In this document: piece after piece, positions 26,277 through 35,314 of the stretch
Layout: each line of letters begins with the position of its first letter
Numbering within the stretch: position 1 is the stretch's first letter
Source: Ilumatobacteraceae bacterium
GTDB taxonomy: Bacteria; Actinomycetota; Acidimicrobiia; Acidimicrobiales; Ilumatobacteraceae
Direction: 5' to 3'
Assembly (NCBI GenBank): GCA_033344875.1
Contig: JAWPMO010000001.1
Location: 3,497,595-3,561,594 of the forward strand
DNA: 64,000 nt
Translations under genes and position numbers: made by a program
The notes under the pieces: model-generated
Database searches by the model: none
Seen by the model: only the letters and a program-made list of their open reading frames with translations
Told to the model about the DNA's origin: nothing

Positions 26277-26849
26277 GTGAAGACGCCGCCCGCTGACCTC
26301 GCCGAGCGGCTGCTCGGCGCCAGTGAGCTGATCCTCGCCACCTCGCCGCCGGCACGGTTCGACGACATCGCCGAACGGATCGGGGTCGCTCGCGCGACGC
26401 TCTACTACTACTTCTCCGGTCGCGACGACCTGCTGTCGTTCGTGCTCGCCGAGCACATCCGTCGCGGTGCGGAGATCATCGACGCCGCGACCGGCGATTC
26501 ACCGGCCGAGCGCCTCCGTGTGACCGTGTCAGGACTCGTCCGCTTCCTCGGCGAGCACCCCGAACTGTGTCCGGCGCTCCTCGGCGCCATGGGGAGCGCC
26601 GGACGGATGCGTGATGCCCTCGAGGCCAACGAGATCTCGATCGCAGCACCCTTGCGACAGATCGTCAGCGACGGCATGGAGGCCGGTGAGTTCCCCGAAG
26701 GTGATCTCGCCGACGTCACCAGCGCGCTGATGGGCGCCATCCTCATGCAGGTCGTGTCGCGCTACCTGCGCTCGGCATCACTCGACAGCGACGAGACCAT
26801 CGCCGACGTCACCGCGATCGCGACGCGCGTCGTGACCGATTCCGACTGA
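26277..26849 (+). CDS. TetR family transcriptional repressor
   Basis: 190 residues from GTG 26277 (KTPPADLAERLL); the longer open frame upstream crosses the operator and is rejected. The helix-turn-helix is FDDIAERIGVARATLYYYFS at about 25-45, followed by the usual RDDLLSFVL. The C-terminal ligand domain is helical. Divergent from the DrrAB-like exporter with a perfect palindrome between, so it most likely represses that operon and itself and is released by an exported compound. Confidence 0.92.
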   Translation: MKTPPADLAERLLGASELILATSPPARFDDIAERIGVARATLYYYFSGRDDLLSFVLAEHIRRGAEIIDAATGDSPAERLRVTVSGLVRFLGEHPELCPALLGAMGSAGRMRDALEANEISIAAPLRQIVSDGMEAGEFPEGDLADVTSALMGAILMQVVSRYLRSASLDSDETIADVTAIATRVVTDSD

Positions 26850-26876
26850 TTGCGCCACTCGCCCCGGTCGAAACGC

Positions 26877-27530
26877 TCACGATGTGGGGAGGTCCACGAC
26901 CCCGTGCTCGTAGGCGTAGATGACGGCGTGGACGCGGTCGCGCAGCTGGAGTTTCCGAAAGAGGTGTTTGACGTGGGTCCGCACCGTCGATTCCTCGATG
27001 AAGAGCGCGGCCCCGATCTCCGAATTGGTCATGCCGGTCGCGATCAGTCGGAAGACGTCGTGTTCGCGGCCGGTGAGCACATCGAGCGCGGCCGGAGTGG
27101 TCGTACGCGGTCGCCGGCCGAGTTGTTCGATGACACGTCGGGTGACGGCGGGGGCGAGCACGGCATCGCCGCTCGCGACGAGGTGTACCGCGTCGAGCAA
27201 CTCCTCGGGTCGGGCGCGCTTGAGCATGAAGCCGGAAGCCCCGGCTCCGAGGGCATCGAAGACGTACTCGTCGTGGTCGAAGGTCGTCAGGACGACCACT
27301 CGGGTATCGGTCAGCTCGGCCGTGATCGACTTCGTCGCAGCGATTCCGTCACCGTTGGGCATACGGACGTCCATCAGCACGATGTCGGGTCGGGTCAACC
27401 GGGCGAGCTCGACGGCCCGTACCCCCGAGTCGGCATGCCCGACGATGTCGAGTTCGGGGTCACCGCCGAGGACCTCGATCAAGCCGACGCGCATGAGATG
27501 ATCGTCGTCGACGACGAGCACCCTGATCAC
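26877..27530 (-). CDS. NarL/LuxR family response regulator
   Basis: 217 residues. Receiver domain at 1-120 with acidic VVDDD near residue 8 and the phosphoacceptor Asp in DIVLMDVRMPNGDG. The C-terminal LuxR HTH (LTGREHDVFRLIATGMTNSE, then EIGAALFIEESTVRTHV) binds DNA. The GTG start overlaps the histidine kinase stop (GTGA). The pair lies next to an ABC exporter on the opposite strand, as in envelope-stress or antibiotic-sensing systems. Confidence 0.94.
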   Translation of the reverse strand: MIRVLVVDDDHLMRVGLIEVLGGDPELDIVGHADSGVRAVELARLTRPDIVLMDVRMPNGDGIAATKSITAELTDTRVVVLTTFDHDEYVFDALGAGASGFMLKRARPEELLDAVHLVASGDAVLAPAVTRRVIEQLGRRPRTTTPAALDVLTGREHDVFRLIATGMTNSEIGAALFIEESTVRTHVKHLFRKLQLRDRVHAVIYAYEHGVVDLPTS

Positions 27531-28669
27531 GGTGCCACCCGGCCGTCGAGCGGGAGCGTCGCCCTCAGCACGAAGATTCCGTCCTGCAACCGTGCGTCGA
27601 CGTTTCCACCGAGCAGGCCGACCCGTTCGTCGATACCGATCAGTCCGTGACCGGTACGCGCCGCAGCGCGCGCCTTCGCTGCGGTGGGGTTGGTGATCGT
27701 GACCTCGAGGCTCTCCGGGGTGTACTCGAACACGACGCAGGCGGATCCGGTGCCGTGCCGCGATGCGTTCGTCAGCCCTTCCTGGACGATGCGGTAGGCG
27801 GCGTGATCGACGGCCGTCGGGAGTGGTGTCCGCTCCCCGTCGATCCGAACCTCGACCCGATGACCGGCCTCGATGTGCTGCTGGACCACGGCGGGCAGCG
27901 CACTGAGCGATGCCGGCGTGGCATCGTCGTCGGCTCGCAGACCGGTGACCATGTGGTCGAGCTCCGCGACCGTGCGTCGCGCCAGGTCCTCGATGGTGGT
28001 CAGCGCCTGGAGGGTTCGGTCGGGATCCTCCCCGAGGCGGAGACGTGCTGCCCCTGCGTGTACGGCGATGACGTTGATGGCGTGGCCGGTCGCATCGTGG
28101 AGATCGCGGGCGATCCTCATCCGCTCCTCGGCGGCGGCGAGTGCTCGCTCCCGAACGGCGTCCCGACGCAACTCGTCCATCTGCTCGCGCTGCAACCGAG
28201 CCCGCTCACCGGCGAGCCAGCTCGCGCTCCACAGCAGCACGGTGTGGAGCAGTTCGGACCACGGCGCGACGCCAGCCGAGATCGCACACGCGGCCAGGTA
28301 GCCGGCCATCCCGACGGTGACGGCGGCGGCGAGGCGAAGCGGCCGGTCGAGCGACGAACGTCGTGCCGCGACCGAGTACAGCGCGACACCGGGTGCGATC
28401 GCCACCCCGACGGGCGCATCGACCACTGCCAGTGCGGCGAGCGCGATCGTCGAGAGGGCGAACGCGGCCCACGGTCGAGACCGGCGGACGAGCAACGGGA
28501 GGGCGCCGAGCCCAGCGAGCGCGATCGCGTACCACGACGGCGGTCGCGGAGCGGGGCTGGTCACCGCGATCTCACCGTTCCACACGAACACAGCGGTCGT
28601 GATCCCGGTTGCGATCACGATCAGCGCGTCGTGCACCCGCCCTGACCGCCACATCCGACCGGAACTCAT
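27527..28669 (-). CDS. Sensor histidine kinase (HisKA_3 type)
   Basis: 380 residues from ATG 28669. About five hydrophobic helices fill the first 160 residues with little extracellular loop, an intramembrane-sensing layout. The dimerisation box RMRIARDLHDATGHAINVIA holds the phosphorylated His, and the ATPase has YRIVQEGLTNASRHG and TGHGLIGIDERVGLLGG. It should phosphorylate the response regulator translated from its 3' end. The divergent ABC exporter starting at 28801, 131 bp away, is the likely target. Confidence 0.92.
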   Translation of the reverse strand: MSSGRMWRSGRVHDALIVIATGITTAVFVWNGEIAVTSPAPRPPSWYAIALAGLGALPLLVRRSRPWAAFALSTIALAALAVVDAPVGVAIAPGVALYSVAARRSSLDRPLRLAAAVTVGMAGYLAACAISAGVAPWSELLHTVLLWSASWLAGERARLQREQMDELRRDAVRERALAAAEERMRIARDLHDATGHAINVIAVHAGAARLRLGEDPDRTLQALTTIEDLARRTVAELDHMVTGLRADDDATPASLSALPAVVQQHIEAGHRVEVRIDGERTPLPTAVDHAAYRIVQEGLTNASRHGTGSACVVFEYTPESLEVTITNPTAAKARAAARTGHGLIGIDERVGLLGGNVDARLQDGIFVLRATLPLDGRVAP

Positions 28670-28800
28670 GGCGCCAGCGTACGAGTCGCCCGAGGCCCGT
28701 CGCCTCCCCCCACGCGAGGAGGCGCCTCGACGCCGTGACGACCACACGTTCATCCCGTGCACGGATTCGAGCTCGGCGATCGTTCCGTACCGTCGCCGAT

Positions 28801-29550
28801 GTGTCCGATCACCATCCCACGCTCTCATCCGAACCGGCAGCCGAAGCGCGCAATCTGACCAAGCGATACGGCTCGACGGCCGTGGTCGACGACGTCACGT
28901 TCCGCGTCCACCCCGGCACGATCACGGGAGTCCTCGGCCCCAACGGTGCCGGTAAGACCACGACGCTCCGGATCCTGCTCGGTCTCGCCACGCCGACGTC
29001 GGGCGAGGTCCGCATCGACGGCCACCCGCCGCACGAGCTCGACGATCCCTCCCGTCACGTCGGCGCCGTGCTCGAGGCCAACGACTTCCATCCGGCGCGC
29101 AGTGGTCGCGATCACCTCCGGGTGTTGGCCCGCCTCTGTGACGTCGGTGACGGTCGTGTCGACGAACTGCTCGACACCGTCGGCCTGCGGGCGGCGGCTG
29201 ACCGCCAGGTCGGCCGCTACTCCCTCGGGATGCGCCAACGACTGGGTCTCGCCACCGCTCTGCTGGGTGCACCCGGACTGCTCGTTCTCGACGAACCGAC
29301 CAACGGGCTGGACCCGGTCGGTGTGAGATGGATGCGTGATCTGATGCGCGGGTTCGCCGACGGCGGCGGCGCCGTCCTGATGTCGAGCCACCTGCTCGCC
29401 GAGGCGCAGCACACCGTCGACCACGTGCTGATCATCGACCAGGGCCGGCTCATCGCCGACGCCCCGCTCGCGGACCTCGTGCACCCCGGCTACGACCTCG
29501 AGGCCGTGTACCTCGACCTCGTGACCACGACCGCTGGAGCAGATCGATGA
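28801..29550 (+). CDS. ABC exporter ATPase next to two-component system
   Basis: 249 residues from GTG 28801. Walker A GPNGAGKTT, signature YSLGMRQRL, Walker B LLVLDEPTNGLDPVG. The H-loop is MSSHLLAEAQHTVDH. Bacitracin/lantibiotic-exporter-like ATPase. Divergent from the sensor kinase; coupled to its permease by a 4-bp overlap. Confidence 0.9.
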   Translation: MSDHHPTLSSEPAAEARNLTKRYGSTAVVDDVTFRVHPGTITGVLGPNGAGKTTTLRILLGLATPTSGEVRIDGHPPHELDDPSRHVGAVLEANDFHPARSGRDHLRVLARLCDVGDGRVDELLDTVGLRAAADRQVGRYSLGMRQRLGLATALLGAPGLLVLDEPTNGLDPVGVRWMRDLMRGFADGGGAVLMSSHLLAEAQHTVDHVLIIDQGRLIADAPLADLVHPGYDLEAVYLDLVTTTAGADR

Positions 29551-30284
29551 GCGCGCTGACCGCCGAGCGGTTGAAGCTCACCTCGACCCGCACCACGTGG
29601 TGGCTGGCGGCGGCGTTGGCCGGCATCGTCACCCTCGCCGCCGTCGTTCACTTCCTCAGCTTCGATGCAGCCTTCGTGGACGAAGCGTCGGAACAGCAAT
29701 CGATCCTCACCGACATCGGCGTCACGATGGGTCTGGTCTTCGCGGCGATCTCCGGCTCGCTCGCGATCACCACCGAGTTCCGCCATGGGACCATCCGCCC
29801 GACGCTGCTCAAGCAGCCCGACCGCACGGCGATCGTGTCGGCGAAGCTCGTCACGCAGGCGGTGATCGGCGCCACGCTCGCCGCGTGCGCCGCCGCCTAC
29901 GCGACGGGCCTCGCAGCGCTCCTGCTCGACGCGCGAGGCCTCCGGTTCGCGCTCGACGCGGGTGACGTGACGCGACTCGTCGTCGGGGCGAGCGTCGGAG
30001 GCGTGTTGTTCGCTGCGGGAGGGCTCGCGCTCGGGACCGTCGTACGCAACCAGGTTCCCGTCGTCGTGGGGCTGCTGATCTGGGTCCTCTTCATCGAGAA
30101 CCTGCTCCGCGCCGGTGCGCCGGACGTCGGGCGGTTCGCGCCCGGCTCACTGGCCCGAGCGATCGCCGCGCCAGGAGCGGGTGCGCTCACGTCACCGGTT
30201 GCCGCCGCCGCGACGCTCGCTGCCGTCGTCGTCGCTCTCGTGCTGACCGCACGAACCACGTTCACCCATCGCGACATCATCTGA
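29547..30284 (+). CDS. ABC-2 type permease partner
   Basis: 245 residues with six hydrophobic helices. It begins MSALTAERLKLTSTRTTWW and contains AISGSLAITTEFRHGTIRPT, a conserved stretch of ABC-2 permeases of the bacitracin/gliding type. Forms a transporter with the ATPase at 28801-29550. The microprotein gene follows after 12 bp. Confidence 0.88.
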   Translation: MSALTAERLKLTSTRTTWWLAAALAGIVTLAAVVHFLSFDAAFVDEASEQQSILTDIGVTMGLVFAAISGSLAITTEFRHGTIRPTLLKQPDRTAIVSAKLVTQAVIGATLAACAAAYATGLAALLLDARGLRFALDAGDVTRLVVGASVGGVLFAAGGLALGTVVRNQVPVVVGLLIWVLFIENLLRAGAPDVGRFAPGSLARAIAAPGAGALTSPVAAAATLAAVVVALVLTARTTFTHRDII

Positions 30285-30296
30285 TCAGGAGGCATC

Positions 30297-30434
30297 GTGG
30301 ACATCCCCACCCATCCCGCCGATATCGAAGATCCGACCCCTCGGTCACGACGCAGCGCACGCATCGCCATCGTCGTCGTGTTGGTGGTCGTGGCCCTCGC
30401 GTCGCTCCACTTCTTGAGTGCCGCGCTCGGCTGA
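30297..30434 (+). CDS. 45-residue single-helix membrane microprotein at end of ABC operon
   Basis: GTG at 30297 with AGGAGG at 30287-30292, the best ribosome site in this region. The product has a 23-residue charged N-terminus (DIPTHPADIEDPTPRSRRSA), one predicted helix (IAIVVVLVVVALASLHFL) and a short tail. The Arg cluster before the helix predicts an inside N-terminus. It is 12 bp after the permease stop. Small proteins of this type often modulate a neighbouring transporter; no family is recognised. Confidence 0.68.
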   Translation: MDIPTHPADIEDPTPRSRRSARIAIVVVLVVVALASLHFLSAALG

Positions 30435-30549
30435 CACGTCGCGTTCTGACCTGGGAAACGTGCGTTGACTTGGTGATTCTCGCTCGTCGTGCGCAGCTGC
30501 CGCCATCCGGTGTTGACCACTCGTGACCCCTGGGTGAGCCACGGGCTTG

Positions 30550-30860
30550 GGTGGCGGTCCGATGCGGTGGCGAGAGGTTCAATCTGATCGAGCGTGCCGG
30601 GGAGTCGGTCGCGTTCGACCTCGAGTTCATGGTGGGCTCTGGAGGTTGAGCCAGAACCGTTCGCTGGTACCGAAGTGTCGGGTGGGCCGCAGTGCCGTGT
30701 CAGCGGTGGTGCTGCGCTTGCCGTGCACGATCTCGTTGACCCGGCGCGGTGGTACGCCGATCGCGACGGCGTCCCGGCGTTGGGTGACGCCGAGCGGTTC
30801 GAGATGGTCGAGCATCAGGATCTCGCCGGGGTGGATGGGTTCCACCGTCGACGTGGTCAT
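30550..30860 (-). pseudogene. Frameshifted HigA-like antitoxin
   Basis: The frame from ATG 30860 reads MTTSTVEPIHPGEIL, then an XRE helix-turn-helix (IGVPPRRVNEIVHGKRS) and FGTSERFWLNLQ, all HigA signatures. It stops at 30627 after 77 residues. In the adjacent frame the expected HigA C-terminus continues as HELEVERDRLPGTLDQIEPL, so a one-base frameshift near 30632 has cut the gene. A truncated product might still be made, but decay is the simpler reading. Confidence 0.75.
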
Positions 30861-30871
30861 GTCGTCTCCGT

Positions 30872-30914
30872 TCAGTGGTAGTCGACGATGCGTTGCGTTG
30901 AGTCCGATCGGGAT
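30872..30914 (-). pseudogene. HigB toxin 3'-end remnant
   Basis: Immediately upstream of the higA-like start, one frame ends in QRIVDYH followed by TGA (stop at 30872-30874). That is the conserved HigB C-terminus, and the 11-bp spacing to higA is normal for higBA. Nothing HigB-like can be followed more than about a dozen codons, and the next gene ends at 30941, so the toxin has been deleted. Confidence 0.6.
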
Positions 30915-30940
30915 GTCACCGAACGCGGTGACTTCGACGG

Positions 30941-33055
30941 TCAATCGACGCGTGTGATCGTGAACTCGGAGCGGCGGACGTAGCAGCAGCCGTCCTGTGT
31001 CTCCTGGCTGCCGACGATCGTCGTCGCGTCGGTGATCGGTTGCGGGTCGTCCCGGAAGTCGAGCCACGCGGTCATCACACGGCGAGTCCTCGAGGTCGAG
31101 CCCTCGCCACAGTTCTCGGACCGTGGGAACTCGGGGCTCTGGGTGATCACGTAGCCGCGGTACCTCACCGGGCTCGACGTCGTGTCGAACTCGATGCCGT
31201 AGAAGTCCTCGGGCGCGACGTCGTACGTGAACGTCGTCGAGCTGAAGGTGCAATCGCCGTAGGTGTGGTTGTTGTCCACGTCGACCGTGCCGCCCTCCAG
31301 CACATACCGCGGGTACGGCTCGTCGTTGTCCTGCCCCTCCTCGAACACGAGGATCAGGGTCCCCGTCTCGATCGACGGGGTCGACGGCAAGTTCGTGAAC
31401 ATCGAGGAGTGGGTCCCGGTGAGCTCCCACCGAGTTCCCATGATCGGTTCGCCGATCAGCGACGCCGTCTCCTCGTCGAAGCTCTCGCCACCGTCCGGCA
31501 GCTCGACCCACGCTCGGAACGTGGCGTCTCGCTCGGCTGCCACGTCTGAGCCCAGGTCGACGACGCCGTCGATCGTCCAGCGCCCCTCGCCGTCGGGGAC
31601 GCCGGCGTCGACCGCCTGCGGCTCGGCCTCGACACCGTCGACGCTCACGTGGACGACCGCGGCGGCGGCCTCGAAGTCGTCGTGGCCGTCGATGCGCACC
31701 CGATACGGCACCGAATCGGGCTCGCCGTCGCCGACCGAGCCGTCGATCGGGACCTCGGCGAACTCGAGGGGTTCGTCGGTCCCCGGCTGGAGCAGCTCGA
31801 CGACCTCTCGGATGCGCAGGTGGTCACCGTCCGGGCGGTCCCGCATGCCGAGGACGGGAGGATCGTTGTCCTGGTAGGGCGCACCGACAGCCAGGCTCGC
31901 GTCGAGCTCGGCGAACGCGACGTCGGCGGTCACGCCTCGCTCGGCCATGTCGGTGTAGAGCGCAGCGGCCGCGTCGAGGGCGTGGAGTGACCCGACGATC
32001 TCGCTCCAGCCGACGAACACACTGCTGGTGCCGGTGATCGCCTCCGCCAGGTCGGTCTGACCGCTCCCGAGCGTCTGGCAGGCGTTGACGAAGACGAAGG
32101 TGTCCTGCAACCCGCCGGGGTACGTCGCCCGGAAGAAGTCGGCGGTGACGATCACGTACCCGTTGCCCGACCGGCCGATCGAGATCCCGACGCCGGGACG
32201 ATCCAGGAGGTCGAGGCCGGCGATCTTGTCGATCTGCTCACCGGGTCCCGGCGGCAGGATCGCCTCGAGCGGGCCGACGACCATCATTCCCCGGCACGGC
32301 TCCTGGGCACATATCCGCTTGCCGTGGGTACTGACGTGGACGATGTCGTAGTCGCGCCATGTCTCGAAGTCGTCCAGCGTCACATCGGTCGACGACATCG
32401 TCGCGTTGCCGGCGTAGTCGACGTTGCCGGCGTAGTCGGGCGTGCCCTCCAGGATGTTCGCGACCACCGGACCGTCGTCGGTGTTCTTGAACTGGTACAG
32501 CACCGGCGCCAGTACCAGCGCCCGTTTGACCTCCTCGCCCGGTGCCACGACGTGGTCCGGTGCGCGTGCGGAGACCGGTACGGAGAGCTCGGCCGGGAGA
32601 CCGGCGTCGTCGACAGCCCCGCCCGCCCGGGACCCCTCGAGCCCGTCACCGAGCAGCCAGAGCCCGTGCGCGCCGGCGACCCGGAACCAGATCGCCTCGT
32701 CGTCGCCCTCGACCTCGGCGACGTCGTCGACGCCGGACAGCCAGTCAGCGACCTCGGTCAACGACGCCCCGTCGTCGAGCCGCTCGTTCGCGGTCGCGAC
32801 CAGCTCGTCGCTCCGGCGGAGGAGCTCGGGTGACGTCGCAGCGATCGAGCACGGATAGCCCTGGCGCTCGCATTCGAGGTCGGCGTCGGGATCGCCGGCG
32901 GCGTCGGGAGCGTCGCGCTCGGTGCCGGGTTCCGCCGTCGACGTGGTGACGTCGTCGGCCGTCGTGTCGTCGGCCGCTTCGCCGGCGCCGTCGCCTCCGC
33001 TGCACCCGGTGACGAGCACTCCGACGAGCAGCAGCGCCCCCACTCGCCGGCCCAT
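30941..33055 (-). CDS. Exported lipoprotein with CHAT/caspase-like peptidase domain
   Basis: 704 residues. A signal peptide with lipobox VTGC (Cys18) predicts surface anchoring. After an acidic linker comes a region resembling the CHAT fold: DIVHVSTHGK places a His at about 244 and DTFVFVNACQTLGSG a Cys at about 326, with GTSSVFVGWSEIVG and a DMAERGVTADVAF helix after, in the order and spacing of CHAT/caspase-like peptidases. The C-terminal 300 residues are beta-rich with several Cys (YGDCTFSSTTFTYD; DGCCYVRR). CHAT proteins are usually cytoplasmic defence or signalling proteases, so export as a lipoprotein is unusual. Targets unknown. A decayed HigBA module lies just downstream. Confidence 0.72.
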   Translation of the reverse strand: MGRRVGALLLVGVLVTGCSGGDGAGEAADDTTADDVTTSTAEPGTERDAPDAAGDPDADLECERQGYPCSIAATSPELLRRSDELVATANERLDDGASLTEVADWLSGVDDVAEVEGDDEAIWFRVAGAHGLWLLGDGLEGSRAGGAVDDAGLPAELSVPVSARAPDHVVAPGEEVKRALVLAPVLYQFKNTDDGPVVANILEGTPDYAGNVDYAGNATMSSTDVTLDDFETWRDYDIVHVSTHGKRICAQEPCRGMMVVGPLEAILPPGPGEQIDKIAGLDLLDRPGVGISIGRSGNGYVIVTADFFRATYPGGLQDTFVFVNACQTLGSGQTDLAEAITGTSSVFVGWSEIVGSLHALDAAAALYTDMAERGVTADVAFAELDASLAVGAPYQDNDPPVLGMRDRPDGDHLRIREVVELLQPGTDEPLEFAEVPIDGSVGDGEPDSVPYRVRIDGHDDFEAAAAVVHVSVDGVEAEPQAVDAGVPDGEGRWTIDGVVDLGSDVAAERDATFRAWVELPDGGESFDEETASLIGEPIMGTRWELTGTHSSMFTNLPSTPSIETGTLILVFEEGQDNDEPYPRYVLEGGTVDVDNNHTYGDCTFSSTTFTYDVAPEDFYGIEFDTTSSPVRYRGYVITQSPEFPRSENCGEGSTSRTRRVMTAWLDFRDDPQPITDATTIVGSQETQDGCCYVRRSEFTITRVD

Positions 33056-33308
33056 CGGTCTCCAGTCTCGCGCCTCGCCTCCGCTCGCAATACCGAATAT
33101 CGGCCGAGCAGCATGGTCGGAGAGCGACTCCGTAGATCGTCGCTACCCGGTCGCCCCGCTCACGTTCGACGTGATTGATCGAATCGACAGGCTCGGATCA
33201 GCATGGTCGGTGGAGTCCTCGTGCGCACGGGGCGGGCCTGCGCATGGTCGACGAGAAGTTGCGACACGTCGTCCGGCGTGTACGACGAGTCGTGCCGATC
33301 TGTCGTGT

Positions 33309-34427
33309 TCATCGTTGCTCGGTGGTGTCGATGGCGATGGCGATGGCGATCTTGCCGCGGGTCCGTCCGTGCTCGAGGTGGGTGATGGCGTCGGCCGCGT
33401 CGGTGAGTGGGAAGGTCCGGTCGACGACGGGGGTGACGTGTCCGGTCTCGACGAGGTCGGCGAGGCGTTCGAGGTGGGCGGCGTCTTCTCGGGCGACGAA
33501 GGTGGTCAGTCGCCGACGGGTGACGAGTGAGGTGAGTTTGGCGCGGATCTGGCGGTCGCTGCCGCCGAGCCAGCGGCCGCCGTTCTCGCCACCGACGATG
33601 ACGAGCGTGCCGGTCGGGGTGAGTGCCCGGCGGAGGTCGCGGAGGCGTCGGTTGCCGCCGGTGTCGATGATGACGTCGTAGCGGTGTGGTTCGGCGAGTG
33701 GGTCGTCGGAGCGGTAGTCGATGACACGGCTGGCGCCGAGCTCGCGGACCAGATCGAGCTTGTCGCTGCTCGCGACGCCGGTGACGATGCCGCCGAGGGC
33801 GGTGGCGATCTGGACGGCGTAGGTGCCGACCCCGCCGGAGGCGCCGAGCACGAGCACCTGGTCACCGGACCGCACCCGTCCGTGGCCCTCGACGGCTTGG
33901 AGCGCGGTCGAACCCGTCACGGCGAGTACTGCGGCCTGGGTCATCGTGAGGTTCGTCGGGATGCCGGCGAGGTGGTCCTCGGATGCTCGCGCGTACTGGG
34001 CGAAGGTCCCGTGTCCGGTGCCGAACACCAGGTCGCCCTCGGCGAAGCGGGTGACGGCGGCGCCGACGGTGTCGACGACGCCGGCGAGGTCGAGGCCGGG
34101 CACCGGATTGCGGGGGCGTCGGAGCCCGAACGCCAACCGGGTGAGATACGGCCGTCCGGTCATCAGGTGCCAGACGCCGCGGTCGACACCTGCGGTCGCG
34201 ACGCGGACGAGGACGTCGTGATCGCCGAGAGTGGGTCGGGGGATCGTGCGGAGTTCGAGGGCGTCGGCGGTGCCATAGCGGTCCTGGACGACGGCCAACA
34301 TCGACTGCTGATCGGCGACGGCGTGCGTGTGGTCGTTGTCGTGGTGGTTGTCGTGGTGGTTGTCGTGGGTGTGGTCCTGTGTGTGGTTGGTGTCGTGTGT
34401 CCGGGTGGTGTTCATTTCGGTGTTCAT
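33309..34427 (-). CDS. Zinc-independent MDR-family NAD(P)-dependent oxidoreductase with His-rich N-terminus
   Basis: 372 residues. From about residue 42 it is a quinone-oxidoreductase-like MDR enzyme (LAVVQDRYGTADALELRTIP, then VLGASGGVGTYAVQIA as NADP site). The first 41 residues are a His/Asp/Asn-rich tract (repeated HDNH units, about eleven His) unlike the family. The upstream GAAGGAA ribosome site at about the right distance from ATG 34427 indicates that the tract is translated. It might bind metal or be a neutral repeat expansion. It follows the DUF4386 gene by 18 bp, and both are probably controlled by the divergent AraC regulator. Confidence 0.87.
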   Translation of the reverse strand: MNTEMNTTRTHDTNHTQDHTHDNHHDNHHDNDHTHAVADQQSMLAVVQDRYGTADALELRTIPRPTLGDHDVLVRVATAGVDRGVWHLMTGRPYLTRLAFGLRRPRNPVPGLDLAGVVDTVGAAVTRFAEGDLVFGTGHGTFAQYARASEDHLAGIPTNLTMTQAAVLAVTGSTALQAVEGHGRVRSGDQVLVLGASGGVGTYAVQIATALGGIVTGVASSDKLDLVRELGASRVIDYRSDDPLAEPHRYDVIIDTGGNRRLRDLRRALTPTGTLVIVGGENGGRWLGGSDRQIRAKLTSLVTRRRLTTFVAREDAAHLERLADLVETGHVTPVVDRTFPLTDAADAITHLEHGRTRGKIAIAIAIDTTEQR

Positions 34428-34445
34428 GTTCGGTTCCTTCTGAGT

Positions 34446-35189
34446 TCAGGCCGCGACCGTGGCGGGTCGGTTGGTGGTGGTCGGGGTCGGGGTGGTGAGT
34501 CCACGGGTGACGAGACGGATGGCGAAGGCGAGCTCGACGACGAGGCAGATGGCGTAGAACGGTTCGATGACCGAGCTGGCCCCTGGTGCGAACAGTGCTG
34601 CGAACGAACCGACGAGGTAGATGACGCCCGTCGCCGCCATGCCCCAGGCGAGCAGCCGCGGTACCAGACCGCCGGCGAGCAGCAGCCATGCGACGACGAG
34701 GCAGCTCAGCCCGAACGCGATCAGGCCGGCGTCGTAGCCGAGGGCGTGGCGTTCGACGGCGTCGAGCGCGTCCTGCGCGGGGCCGGCGAGCACGGTGCCA
34801 CTGCCGTCGACGGCATCGCGTGCGAACCCGAGCGCCCGGGCCAGGTTGATCAGGTTGACCGCGATCACGGCCCCCTGGATCAGACGGAGCACGGTGGCGG
34901 TGACGGCGAGCCGCCGGTTGACGTGGCGCAGCAGACCGAGCAGTCCGAACGCCACGACGACGTCGAGCGCGATCATCACCACGTCGGCGCCGATGCCGAC
35001 GCCGAACAGGCCCGGCGATTCGGCGATGTTCTCCGCCGTGGCGATCGGGTCGTCGTCGACGACGAGCGATCCGCGTACGGCGAATTCGGCGAAGATCCCG
35101 GTTGCGATGATGCCCAGGTAGGCAAGGCCCGTCCGGCGGGCGAGCCTCGACGGGCGAGGCGTGGCGGAGATGGTGTTGACGGTGTTCAT
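34446..35189 (-). CDS. DUF4386 family membrane protein
   Basis: 247 residues from ATG 35189 with GAGAGGA upstream. Six hydrophobic segments; RRTGLAYLGIIATGIFAEF at the start and YDAGLIAFGLSCLVVAWLL later are typical of DUF4386, a family without assigned function. First gene of a two-gene operon with the MDR oxidoreductase, divergent from an AraC regulator; in other actinobacteria such trios form small stress regulons, but I infer only the linkage here. Confidence 0.85.
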   Translation of the reverse strand: MNTVNTISATPRPSRLARRTGLAYLGIIATGIFAEFAVRGSLVVDDDPIATAENIAESPGLFGVGIGADVVMIALDVVVAFGLLGLLRHVNRRLAVTATVLRLIQGAVIAVNLINLARALGFARDAVDGSGTVLAGPAQDALDAVERHALGYDAGLIAFGLSCLVVAWLLLAGGLVPRLLAWGMAATGVIYLVGSFAALFAPGASSVIEPFYAICLVVELAFAIRLVTRGLTTPTPTTTNRPATVAA

Positions 35190-35314
35190 GGCGTGTCCTC
35201 TCGGTTGATCGGTGTTGTCATCGACGGTACGGATGGCCCCCGCCGCGGGTCTTGGCCCTCGCTGCCAACCCGTTGACCGATCGGGACATTGGACGTTCGT
35301 GGTAGAACCCCACG

